From the NCBI GenBank assembly GCA_024291935.2, contig CM044309.1:34744001-34808000 (forward strand): DNA of 64,000 bases. Direction: 5' to 3'. The notes beneath the pieces were generated by a model that saw only the letters and a list, made by a program, of their open reading frames with translations, searched no databases and was not told where the DNA came from. Of this stretch, positions 10,560-20,211 are shown piece after piece (the first letter of the stretch is position 1; every line of letters begins with the position of its first letter). This DNA is from Okapia johnstoni (lineage: Eukaryota; Chordata; Mammalia; Artiodactyla; Giraffidae). The position numbers and the translations under genes are program-made.

Positions 10560-11484
10560 CAATCTTAATATGATTTTTCACTGAAACTGTATTCAATTGC
10601 AAGAAGTAAATACAACTGATAGTTGCCACCCACAGCTTCTTTCTCAGTATTCCATGTTATCTCTGAGGACAATTATTTGTCCATTCTTGGTCTGTGTGGT
10701 TCAGGAATGGCATCAGTCCTAATTTTAGGGATATATCAGGAAGATTAGTTTGATCACTGACACATTATTGATTCATTAGCCTAATTCCAATTATCCTGTT
10801 ACAACAATCATTGGTGCAGGAATGCATATATCTCTCAGACTGGTTTGATCCCAATGACTGCCAGGACTTCAGTGGATGACTTTTGCGTTGGAACTACTGG
10901 CAGAAAAAAGATGTGAGTCATGAAGTTGTCATCAAAGGTAGCCTGAAGTTAAACCTAACAACCAGAGGGCTAAATCAAGAGGTAGAGAGAAACAAATACC
11001 TTATGGCATTATTTGAATTCCTGGATCAAATCTGGCCTAAAGTTGAATTAATGCCTAGACTTTCCAGTTGTATAAATCGATGTTTCCTTCACTGAGAAAG
11101 TCAGTTTGGGTTTTGTCTTTTTCCCATATGTAGTTGGAAATACCCTGCTGTACAATAAAGCAGGCAGTGTGGAAGCTAATTCACTAAAGCATACTCTAAT
11201 TCAGAATACATGAGGACATCACCTGCATCATTAGTGGTTGGCAAATAGTGGCCAGTGGACCAAATCCAGCTGAAATCATCTTGGCTGTCAAAAGGAATTA
11301 TGGTAACTATCCCAGCATCAAAGTCTGTTTTACAAGTCTACTGAAGCATCCAGTAAAAAAGATTTGACTTCTGAAGATAACACAGCAAATCTTCTGACTA
11401 CAGTAGGTCTCAAAACTAGCTACTTAATCTTGATCTCCATTTGACAGAAGACTGCTTTCCTTTTTATCTAGCATCCTAATCCTC
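10560..11484. other. No gene recognised; possible old repeat remnants
   Basis: Around 10980-11130 a segment (TATTTGAATTCCTGGATCAA, CTAGACTTTCCAGTTGTATA, TCAGTTTGGGTTTTGTC) resembles a common ancient mammalian repeat end, family not recalled. At 11240-11280, GGTTGGCAAATAGTGGCCAG resembles the end of a hAT-type MER element. Both are too decayed to name. Confidence 0.35.
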
Positions 11485-11722
11485 CAATACTTTGGCCACT
11501 TGATGTGAAGAGCTGACTTATTGAAAAAGACCCTGATGCTGGGAAAGATTGAGGGCAGGAGCAGAAGCGGGAACGAGAGGGTGAGATGGTTGGATGGTGC
11601 CATCGACTCAATGGACATGTGTTTGTGCAAATCCGAGACAGTAAGAACAGGGAAGCTCGGCGTGCTGCAGTCCATGGGGTCGCAAAGAGTCAGGTAAGAC
11701 TTAGCAACTGAACAACAACAAT
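11485..11722 (+). mobile_element. BovB 3' end fragment
   Basis: The last ~240 bp of BovB in plus orientation: TCCAATACTTTGGCCAC, GACCCTGATGCTGGGAAAGA, GAGATGGTTGGATGG, CAGTCCATGGGGTCGCAAAG and an AACAACAACA tail. Strongly 5'-truncated. Confidence 0.92.
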
Positions 11723-11917
11723 ACTCATTGTTATGCATGTAAATAAACCTGTTTTGGGTTATATAAAAAATCTTTCTTTGCAAAACACCTGAGCTCCCAC
11801 TGGGAGGAAAAGCCTGTTAATCTGTTATAGAAGCCTATTTTATATAAGCATATAAGTAACTATACAACTGTATAAAAATTATGTGTATATATATAAAAAT
11901 ATTTATGTGTGTGTGTG

Positions 11918-12117
11918 CACTCAGTTGACTCTTTGTGACCCCATGGACAGTAGTCCACCACGCTCCTGTGTCCATAGGATTCTCCAGGCAAGAATACTGG
12001 AGTGGGTTGCCATTTCCTACTTCAGGGGGTCTTCCAGATCCAGGCATTGAACCCAAGCCTCTTGTGTCTCCTGCATAGGTAGGTGGATTCTTTACCAGTA
12101 GCAGCATCTGGGAAGCC
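11918..12117 (-). mobile_element. Bov-tA SINE
   Basis: Antisense Bov-tA from GCACTCAGTTGACTCTTTGT to the head CATCTGGGAAGCC. A short (GT)n run at 11907-11917 abuts its 3' tail. Confidence 0.92.
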
Positions 12118-12587
12118 CGTGTACATTTAAGTAACTGTATATCAAATTAAGAGTAAAACTCTATAACTGTAACTATTTTTTTACTGGCATTTCAGGGTTT
12201 CATGCTTTTTAAAAAGGCAGAAATATGCTCCTACTCACACATTTCATATCTGCTTGTATTACAGTGATCCTGAGATGAGACCAAATTTTTCATAATAGAT
12301 ACTATGTAAATTTAGTTCAAATTTTGCTAGGGAGAGTAATTCTCTGAGGTGAAATATGAAGGAAACTTCATTTTTAATAAAAATTGAGCCAATAAAAAAA
12401 TTCTAATTAAAACGCTATATTAATAAACCATTGTCTCTAGCTCATGAAACATTACAATCAAAATTTTGTTGTGATAGACGAGCTTAATGAAAAAGAGTTT
12501 TCTAATAATTAAAATGAATGTTAACAATCTACTTAAGAATATGGGTTTTTCAACCTAATTGTTTAAGAATAAAGCTTATCTTTGGCA
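12118..12587. other. No gene recognised
   Basis: AT-rich unassigned sequence between the Bov-tA and the split MIR. Confidence 0.5.
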
Positions 12588-13430
12588 ATTAATTGCTGTG
12601 TATCCTACAGTAAGCTACTAAACCTTTCTATGCCTCTATTTCCTCATCTGTGAAAAGGAGATAATAGCAGTGAGCCAGGAGAAAGATGGGCCCCAAACTG
12701 AGCAGCTGGAGTTTGGCACCTGTGAACAGATAATCCAAGATGAAGATAATAGTGGGAGGGAAGAAAGCTGAACTCTGCTCAGATAAAAGATAAAATATTA
12801 CATTTTCTTCATTCTTGAAGTCAAGAAACTCTTCCTAACTATACATACCCAGAGGGGCTCTTTGGCAGTCAAAAGAGGGAGTGATGTCAACAAGCCTCTT
12901 CACTACAATCCATCTTAAGAGATGTAGGTGCACATATGGGAGGACCCTGAGATAAACCAAATATGAACTCAAAACCAGGCAAAGCAAGATGATTGGCCAA
13001 AGGAAACCCAGAAGAAATGTTCCGTATAAATGATTCAAACTACCATGATGCTGTGAATGTATGTCTATTCACATGTACCCTTTTTTTCTCCTAATAAACA
13101 CTTTATTTGTTTTACTACTTTCTTTCTTTGTGGGAATTCATCTCTACAAAGCTGAAGGGCCAGGGACCTTGCCACTGGCCACTGGGTCGCTGGTGTTCTA
13201 AGAACTAGGATTCAGTGGCTAGGATTCAGTGTTCTCACTGCCATAGCCTGACTTAAGCCTCTGGCCAGTAACTGAGACCGTTTCAAGCTGCTGCAGACTG
13301 AGGCCACCCCACATCAGTAGTACCTGCCTCATAGGATAGTTGTGAATGTTAAATGAAATAATACATTTAAAGTCTTTAGTACAGTGCCTGGCACAGAGTA
13401 GCTCTCAGTATGTGCTAGCTACTATAACCA
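12588..13430 (+). mobile_element. MIR SINE split by an LTR (12671-13316)
   Basis: Left half 12588-12670 reads ACTAAACCTTTCTATGCC, TTTCCTCATCTGTGAAAAG, GAGATAATA. The right half 13317-13430 resumes exactly with GTAGTACCTGCCTCATAG, GTTAAATGAAATAATACA and ACAGTGCCTGGCACAGAGTA. Joined, the two match the MIR consensus in order without a gap. Confidence 0.85.
12671..13316 (+). mobile_element. Solo ERV LTR inserted in MIR
   Basis: A 646-bp LTR with TG (12671) and CA (13315-13316) ends, a TATA box TATAAA at 13025-13030 and a poly(A) signal AATAAA at 13093-13098, in the right order for U3-R-U5. Flanks are GCAG (12667-12670) and GTAG (13317-13320), a 4-bp duplication with one change, typical of class I ERVs. 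No internal region remains, so it is a solo LTR left by recombination. The same family lies at 8740-9400 in the opposite orientation. Confidence 0.82.
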
Positions 13431-14224
13431 CAATTTAGTTATATAGCCTTTGAGATATCTAGACTGGCTCTTTTATTGCATTATGCCTATATATTTTCTA
13501 GAGCTTAATTTATTTACTGACCAAACTCAACATTACCTAAGACATTATTCTTCAACATAAGAGATCAAAAGACAAAATGAATCTCAGAATATTTTTAATT
13601 ATTTTTATTTCATGAATTTCAATGTATTAATATTTTTTGAAGCCAAAAAAAAAAAAAGAATAAAATTTTTGACTTCAAGCATGTCTGAATTAGCTTTTAT
13701 GGAGTATCAGAAGTTGAAAGAGAACTTAACTCTTAAGAATGTGCTCCTTGTGGTCCAGTCTCTAAAACTGGATGCTAATTCCCAGCAGCTCTCTTATTGT
13801 TTCAGGAATATTAATCATCTCTATATATTTTTATGGGAGAGGGTTAAGGGGCATTTCAGAAAGCAAGATGACTGAAACTGAATTAAAATGCGTAAATTAA
13901 TGGGAATGTGGGCATGTAGGACAGCATAGTCATTGTTTGCATAGGAGAGGGATAACTATCCTGCTCTACAGTCTTGATTTGGAAACCTCTCCTCATGGAG
14001 GCCTGTCGGGTAGAAGTGAACTGCCCTGAGTCAGTCCTCAGACCCATATTTTGGGTTAGCAAAATATTTGATGGAGACAGTTGTCAGCAGACTGATGATG
14101 AGGTGAGTGGAGTGATGAGAACTGCTGAAGCTCTCTGCTGATTACACAGGAGCTTTGCGAAAAAAATTTCTTGCTTTTGCATCAGGTCCAGACTGACACA
14201 AGTCACCATTCCTGCAGGGTACAG
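13431..14224. other. No gene recognised
   Basis: AT-rich, with an A13 run near 13646. An 87-codon open frame at 13612-13875 includes a Lys run from that tract and has no recognisable domain. Confidence 0.5.
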
Positions 14225-14355
14225 CATGATGGTGGTGGTTAGGAGTTCTGGTTCTGCCTTCAAACTACCTAGGTTTGATCCTGCCTCTATCCACTGCATC
14301 CCAGCTGCATAGACCTTAGCAAATCATTTGAAACATCTGTATCTGAATATGTAAC
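14225..14355 (+). mobile_element. MIR SINE
   Basis: Plus-strand MIR: GTGGTTAGGAGTTCTGGTTC (consensus GTGGTTAAGAGC..), CTACCTAGGTTTGATCCTGC, AGACCTTAGCAAATCATTTG and ACATCTGTATCTG in the right order. Confidence 0.77.
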
Positions 14356-14356
14356 C

Positions 14357-15060
14357 TAGCAGGATCCTCTGGGGCCTTCCCAGGACAGTGATGTTGAAAA
14401 CTTGGCCTCTGTGCACTGGGGCTGAATTGAATTTCAGAGACAGAGTTTTGGGTGAACTAGAAAAGAATAGCTTTAGTGCTTGGCCATGCAAAGGAGAACA
14501 CAGAGGGCTCATGCCCTCACAAACTGCATGTCTCAACCCTGAGGGATTTGGTGAGGAGTTTTAGATTAATATTATATTAAATTTACATTTATGTTAATAG
14601 CAATGGTTCAAGGGCAGGATTGCTGATAGGATCAGGGTGTGTGCACAGGAAGCACTCAAATAATCTGGCCTCAGGTGGTCTCTTTATGCATTTTTGTGGT
14701 TCTCAAGGTTATCAAACTGTGACCTTCTCTCTGGAATGAAGAATGCTTCATCAAGTAGTTTACATTTTCCATTTGTTGGGGATATTAGCTCTGTAGGAGA
14801 GCTCAACAATATTGTAATGCGTATCCCTTAAGGAAGAACCAGGACCCTGCCTCAAGTCTGCAGTATTGTTTCTTGACTGCTCCTCCCTTCTCTCTGAATC
14901 CCTTGTCTTCCCAGATTAGCAACTGTTTGAACCTGCTGTTTGGAACTCAGGGAAGGCCTTGGAGGCTGAAGTCTATTTCCTACAAACAAGAAAAGGGGAA
15001 CACAAAAAGGCTTCCTAGCCCAGAAGCCCCATGGGGTCCTACTTGGTTTCAATAGAACCC
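14357..15060 (-). mobile_element. ERV LTR-like sequence, antisense
   Basis: Looks like an ERV LTR read backwards: an R/U5-like part at 14400-14540 (GGAGAACACAGAGGGCTC), then U3-like blocks to 15060 (AACCAGGACC, TATTGTTTCTTGACTGC, AACTCAGGGAAGGCC, ACAAACAAGAAAAGGGG). The U3 part is shared with 42238-42720 and the R/U5 part with 44775-45170, so these are pieces of one family. Exact ends and the family name are not certain. Confidence 0.5.
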
Positions 15061-15189
15061 CCATGTCCTCCGCCTCCCTCTTGCTGTGGAAAAAGTTTAA
15101 CCTCCTTGGTTTTCCCTGAATTTCAAAGAATAAATTTAATCAGAGAGATGAGAAAATGCAAAAGCAAAGGAAAACTGTCAAGCAAGACA

Positions 15190-15625
15190 AAATAATAATA
15201 GTTTAGCCATTAAAAAAAGTCAAGGATCTTTAGTTCCTCCTCAAAGGCTATAGATAATAGTCTGAACCATATCCTTTGAACTGTTTTGCAGTTCTGAAAT
15301 CCCCATGCTGCCCACAAGCATGTAGACCCCAGACTGGTTGGAACCAGAAGGTTGATGTTGACTCCAGATTACCTTACCATCAACCAATCAGAAAAATATC
15401 CACAATCTTATCACATGCCCTATAAACCCCCTCACTCCCAGGCTGTCTTAAAATCTTTCCCTGAAAGCCACTGGGGAGTTTGTGTTTTTTGAGCCCTCAC
15501 TGCCTGGACTCCATGCTTGGCACCCCAAAATAATGTGGCACTTTCCTTCATCATAACTCAGTATCAGTAAATTGGCTTTACTGCACTTGGGTGAATAGAT
15601 CCAAGTTTGGTTTGATAGCAAATAT
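15190..15625 (+). mobile_element. Class I ERV-type LTR
   Basis: Plus-strand LTR with promoter layout: CCAAT box at 15384-15388 (CAACCAATCAG), TATA box TATAAA at 15421-15426, then CCCTGAAAGCCACTGGGGAG, a degenerate poly(A) signal in AAAATAATGTGGC, and a CAGTAAATTGGCTTTACTGC..CCAAGTTTGGTTT end. The U3 (GACCCCAGACTGGTTGGAAC) is shared in reverse with 42238-42420. It lies head-on against the antisense LTR-like block at 14357-15060. Confidence 0.62.
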
Positions 15626-17164
15626 ATTTATCTTGCTTAAAATAATAACAGCTACCCAATAGGGTCATTGTGATGGATAAGAGAATAAGAGCCCCAGCGC
15701 ACTACTGCTCCGTACATGTCTATCACTGAGATCAGTGGTACAAAATATACACCTTGTATCTATTACCATTATTTTTTATGAAAATTCCCATCACACCTCC
15801 ATTTCTCCTGGGAACCTCAGAGAAGTCAAGGTTTACTAGGATCATAAAGGTCCCCCTTTCTCAGACAAGGCTGGCTAAGCAAAGCACTGCTTGAAGTATC
15901 CACTTAAATAGACTCTTTCACAGATGTAATAAAAAGCTGTGCTTTTCAAAGCTGTCTCAGTCTGATTCTTTTAATCAACCTTAAAATATTAGACAGAACT
16001 ATACATATAGCAGGCATTTCATCATTGAGTGCTGTAATCAGAAAACCTGAATTGTGTTTAGGCTTCCACCTTGGCTGACTGAAGCAGAATCCTTATTCAG
16101 TGAAATCCCCCACCGGGACCATAAGGGAGGGAGAGAAGTCAGTGTCCTCACTGGACTAACTGTCCGGTTATTGACTGCACTGTTCAACTTGACCTTTAGG
16201 AACCAGACATCAAAGAACTGAGGTACTATTAAGTCTTCTGTTATTTTCCACAAGTGGAACATTGCAATGTTTGAAACAGAATCTTCTTGAGAAAGGCCAT
16301 TATTGTTGAAGCTTTGTGAAGAGAAAGAGGTGGGCAAGGCAGACCCAGAAAGAAAGAAGCAAATTGACTTTGGTTAATACAAACCAGTTGATTTTAATAA
16401 TCACGTTGTACTCATGTTAAAGTAGGAAAACACATGTCTGTTTAACCATGACTCAAAATTGACCAAACTAAACAAGCAGGCATTCCAAATGACAGACTGT
16501 TAAAAAAAATTTGTAAAGCATTTTGAGCTCAAATGATTGGATTTTTAACTTTATAAATATCAAAGACAAGGTAAAGCTTCTAACCACTTAATGCTGTAAA
16601 TTATGGCCATCAATCACTAGAATTTAGGGAGGCCATTTGCAAAGAGGCTATAAAAGATCAATACGGTCTCCTAGCAACAGAACTGCATACTGCAAGATCC
16701 TGCAGCCATCTGGGACCTTTCAATCTCTGACCTGACCCAGTAAACCAAGGCAGAGTCTCTCTCTGCATTTCCAAAATGCTAACTCAGAGAACATGTTTCC
16801 CAAAGACAAAGAAGTCCATGCTTATCAAATAAATATGAGGGGAATGAACACTGAATGCAAGATAGCAGAATAGAGAGTTAATTAAATTATATCTGTGTCA
16901 AGAGGCTATTAATTTGACCTAGATAGCACTGCACAAACTAAAATTGGAGGTACAAAGGAAATCAGAGGTTAGTCTATTACTCAGCAAATTCAAGTCTTAA
17001 ACATTAACATAATATGAGAATCATTGTGCTCTGGAGTCTAATAGTGTTTTTGTTTGTTATTCTAACCAGCATTGATATCTATTATATGATAATCAAAATA
17101 ATTTTCCAGATATAAAATGTCCAGTTATCTTAGCTCAAATTTGTTTTTAATTATAAATTAGCTT
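15626..17164. other. No gene or named repeat; candidate conserved noncoding DNA
   Basis: About 1.5 kb with no repeat I recognise, in a window otherwise dense with them, and with higher complexity than the neighbouring AT-rich DNA (notably 16020-16900). A TATA-like GGCTATAAAAGATC at about 16645 and CTCCTAGCAACAG just after it could be promoter-like, but no downstream exon is visible. Confidence 0.4.
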
Positions 17165-17529
17165 CAATTTTTTTTGCACAATCTTTTTATTTGTTTGTTT
17201 TGGCTTCTGCCATGAGGTATGTGGGGCTTCCCTGGTGGCTCAACGGTAAAGAATCTCCTGCAATGCGGGAGAGGCAGGTTTGGTCCCTAGGTTGGGAAGA
17301 TTCCACGGAGAAGGAAATGGCAGCCCACTTCAGTATTCTTGCCTGGGAAATTCCATGGACAGAGCCTGGCGGGCTACAGCCCAAGGGGTCGCAAGACTAG
17401 GACACAACTTAGCGACTAAGTCACCACCACGTGGCATGTGGGATCCCTTAGTTCCCTGACCAGAGATCAAACCCGTGCCCCTGCAGTGGAAGCACAGGGT
17501 CTTAATCAGTGGACTGCCAGGGCAGTTCC
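17165..17529 (-). mobile_element. CHR-type artiodactyl SINE, split by a Bov-tA
   Basis: Antisense CHR/tRNA-derived SINE: T-rich tail and CTTCTGCCATGAGGTATGTGG at the left; after the inserted Bov-tA, GATCCCTTAGTTCCCTGACC, AGATCAAACCCGTGCCCCTG, and the head TGGACTGCCAGGGCAGTTCC. Same family as 18377-18570. Confidence 0.8.
17225..17432 (+). mobile_element. Bov-tA SINE inserted in CHR SINE
   Basis: Full-length plus-strand Bov-tA (GGCTTCCCTGGTGGCTCAAC to TTAGCGACTAAGTCACCACC). Target-site duplication: GGTATGTGG at 17216-17224 and GGCATGTGG at 17433-17441 (8 of 9 identical), taken from the CHR SINE. Confidence 0.95.
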
Positions 17530-17595
17530 ACCAACTTCTTTTTGTAAGCCCACTCATTTCAGCTAAGGATAGCAAATAAAATTCTTGCTCTACAG

Positions 17596-18025
17596 TGTGA
17601 GACCAAAAAATGTTGCTCGCCATTTCAGTAAACAAAGAATGTTGCCTGCCATCAAGCCATTAACCACTGCAGCTGCCCCCTAATGCTGCATCCTGAGGGG
17701 ATTCAGGATGGAAAGAAACAGGATACTGGTCCTAGATAGTTAAGATGCATTTTGAAAGAATACTTTCAATGAGCCCAGACTCCTGCATCTTCCTATACGT
17801 AGAAAAGTGCTAAACTCACTAATTTGAGATGTCTGTTTTTTGTGATTGGCAGAAATCTTTTGATGTCCACTACATTTTGTTTTTTTCTTTCAGCAAAAAC
17901 TCTTACCCCTTTGGAGCAGTTGTTTGGAGTTATCTGAGTGGCTATGTCTCAGGCTATAGTCCTCAGTAAGTTTACTGAATAAAACATAATTTGCAGCTTC
18001 ATTTGACAATATTCTCATTATTAGA
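17596..18025 (+). mobile_element. Ruminant ERV LTR-like sequence
   Basis: Begins TGTGAGACC and contains TTGCCTGCCATCAAGCCATT, CATCCTGAGGGGATTCAGGA, a TTTTTTGTGATTGGCAGAAA block and TCAGTAAGTTTACTG followed by a poly(A) signal AATAAA at 17978-17983. This is the layout of ruminant ERV LTRs of the BTLTR type as I remember them. The right end is uncertain. Confidence 0.52.
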
Positions 18026-18376
18026 ACTTTCCTAGTTTGGGATACATGATTATGATTCTTGGAACTCACTTTAAGCACACAAATTTTTCTGCAAAGAATG
18101 AAAAAAATTGTCACAATTATCTATTCGAGTAGTGTAAAAATCAGTCTATCAGATATGAGCAAGCTTGTCACCTAGGAAAATACTGGGAGCAACAGGAGAA
18201 ACAATTAGAGTTAAAGAGTGAGAGAAAGGATAACTTTTCCTAGGGATGGGAAGACCCTGGGCAAACAGTGCGATGCTTCACCTTCAGACCCACCCCCTAG
18301 GTAGCCTGGGGTGAGCCTGAAGGCTCAGGTATCCAGGGAGCAAGGGAAGGGGCACAAACACAACGAATGGTGAGTG

Positions 18377-18570
18377 AGGGACTTCCCTGGTGGTACAGTG
18401 GCTAAGACTCCACATTCCTAATGCAGGGGACCTCTCTTCAACATCTGGTTGGGAAACTATATCCCACATGCTGCAACTAAGAGTTGGTATGCTGCAACAG
18501 AAGATCCCACATGCCACAACTAAGACCCAGCACAACCAAATAAATAGATAAAAATAAATAATAATAAAAG
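18377..18570 (+). mobile_element. CHR-type artiodactyl SINE
   Basis: Plus-strand CHR SINE: tRNA-derived head GGGACTTCCCTGGTGGTACA, GACTCCACATTCCTAATGCA, body with repeated CCCACATGC..CAACTAAGA, and an ATAAATAAT-type A-rich tail. Perfect 11-bp target-site duplication AATGGTGAGTG at 18366-18376 and 18571-18581. Confidence 0.93.
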
Positions 18571-18654
18571 AATGGTGAGTGGCACTTCCCACTCTTCAAA
18601 ACGTGGTAAAATGAGACAAGAAAACACATTTCTCTATTCTGTTTAAGAGAAAGA

Positions 18655-18860
18655 TGATCTATGACCTTGGGAAAGTCATTTAACTTCTCGGAGCCTCAAT
18701 GTCTTCCCCTCCAAAATGAAAATGTCAGTACATCTCTTGCTGTCGTAAGGATTGAATGAGATGATATATGTAGAGTTTAGCTCATATAACGGATGCATAG
18801 TATATGAAATAATAATGACAAAGCTAATAGTTATCTTATTATTGTCATTATCTTAGAATA
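18655..18860 (+). mobile_element. MIR SINE
   Basis: Plus-strand MIR: TGACCTTGGGAAAGTCATTT, AACTTCTCGGAGCCTCAATG, AAAATGAAAATGTCAGTACA, GGATTGAATGAGATGATATA, and an end with AGTTATCTTATTATTGTCAT. Confidence 0.83.
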
Positions 18861-19285
18861 TACATGCCCATAAGACAGAAAAAGAAGTGCTCATTTTCAT
18901 GTCATTATACTATCTAGTAGAGAACAACATGAAGTCAGTCAGGGGTTTATATACAACATATATATATATATATGGTTTAAAAACCAGTGGGTGAATATGT
19001 GAATGTGAATGTCTATATAATACCAAGCACCGTGCAGGATAACAATGGAATGCATATCAGATATGAAGTGACTATCACTCTCAAGTGATTTGCCATCTAG
19101 ACGTGAGATAGCAATCGCATGAACAAAATTTAGAGATGGGTCAGTGTAAGCAGCGGTCTAAAGGAAGTTTTTTCAAGAACAGAAAACAATTGATCTGGGT
19201 GTTAAAGAATGGAAAGAATTTGGGTGAGAACAAAAGCTAAAGGAGGATTGTTCCTGCTGAGAATAGAGAATTCAGGACAACTGAC
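18861..19285. other. No gene recognised; short (TA)n at 18957-18973
   Basis: Unassigned DNA with a TATATATA run and no other structure seen. Confidence 0.5.
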
Positions 19286-19301
19286 GGTATGTATAGAAAA
19301 G

Positions 19302-19520
19302 CAGTCAAGTGAAAGTGTTAGTCGCCCAGTCGTGTCCGACTCTTTGCAACTCCATGGATTGTAGCTCGCCAGGCTCCTCTGTCCATGGGATTCTCCAGGC
19401 AAGAATACTGGAGAGGGTAACCAATCTCTTCTCCAGGGGAATCTTCCCTACACAGGGATCAAACCTTGGTCTTCTGCAATACAGGTAGATTCTTTACCAT
19501 CTGAGCGCCCAGGGAAGTCC
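19302..19520 (-). mobile_element. Bov-tA SINE
   Basis: Full-length antisense Bov-tA (GTGAAAGTGTTAGTCGCCCA to GCGCCCAGGGAAGTCC). Flanked by a 16-bp duplication, ATAGAAAAGCAGTCAA at 19286-19301 and ATAGAAAATCAGTCAA at 19521-19536 (15 of 16). Confidence 0.96.
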
Positions 19521-19536
19521 ATAGAAAATCAGTCAA

Positions 19537-19965
19537 TGGGTAACATAAATCCAGAATGAAGATTCATAAAAATGAAATTTAAGGTCCTTAGTTTTTGGGG
19601 AATAGAAAATAGTGGCAAAGAGTTGACAATGATCGGAATCGTTTGTTACTCAGACCCTAAGAAATGAGCCACACCAAAGATGGTTCTGTTTGCCCATCAA
19701 TACATCTCATCACTTAATTTCAAAATAATCATTTTCAATGGAAAAAATGGACTGTGAAAAAGAGTGATTACACATTTGGCAACATAATAGTTGCCTTTCC
19801 TTTTTTTTCTCTACTCTTGCATTATTTTCCAAATAGAATTGGCAAATGCAAATTACAAACACACACATTTCATAAACATCCCACAACCTCCAGGGCAGCT
19901 CAAAGCCAAATGCAGAGCCAAGAGTCTGGCAAATAAAATATGAGATCATTTCTCAGAACAGCTAA
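19537..19965. other. No gene or named repeat
   Basis: About 430 bp of moderately complex DNA without a recognised repeat. Two opposed open frames of 60-79 codons overlap here and have no domain signature. Confidence 0.45.
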
Positions 19966-20199
19966 TAAAGGCCCCAAATTTGTCATATACACATTACTAT
20001 ATATAAAATAGGCAACTAATAAGAACCTACCATATAGCACTGGGAACTCTACAGTCTGCAATGATCTACATGGGAAAAGAATCTAAAAGTGAGTGAATAT
20101 ATATATATTTTTAACTGATTCACTTTGCTGTACCAAATAAACTATCACAATATTGCAAATCAACTATACATACTCCAATGAATTTTTTTTAAAGCCCCC
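19966..20199 (+). mobile_element. Artiodactyl L1 3' end
   Basis: The 3' terminus of an artiodactyl L1: ATATAAAATAGGCAACTAAT, CTACCATATAGCACTGGGAA, TGATTCACTTTGCTGTACC, and the end AACTATACATACTCCAATGA plus T/A tail. Flanks AAAGGCCCC (about 19967) and AAAGCCCCC (about 20190) look like its decayed target duplication. Confidence 0.7.
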
Positions 20200-20211
20200 A
20201 GTTGCTTCTTT

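Noticed and set aside
16640..16700. TATA-like GGCTATAAAAG as a gene promoter
   Set aside because: No initiator, CpG enrichment or downstream exon is visible; single TATA-like words are common in AT-rich DNA.
17225..17300. tRNA-like sequence (A/B box-like) at SINE heads
   Set aside because: This is the tRNA-derived head of Bov-tA and recurs at every copy; it is not a tRNA gene.
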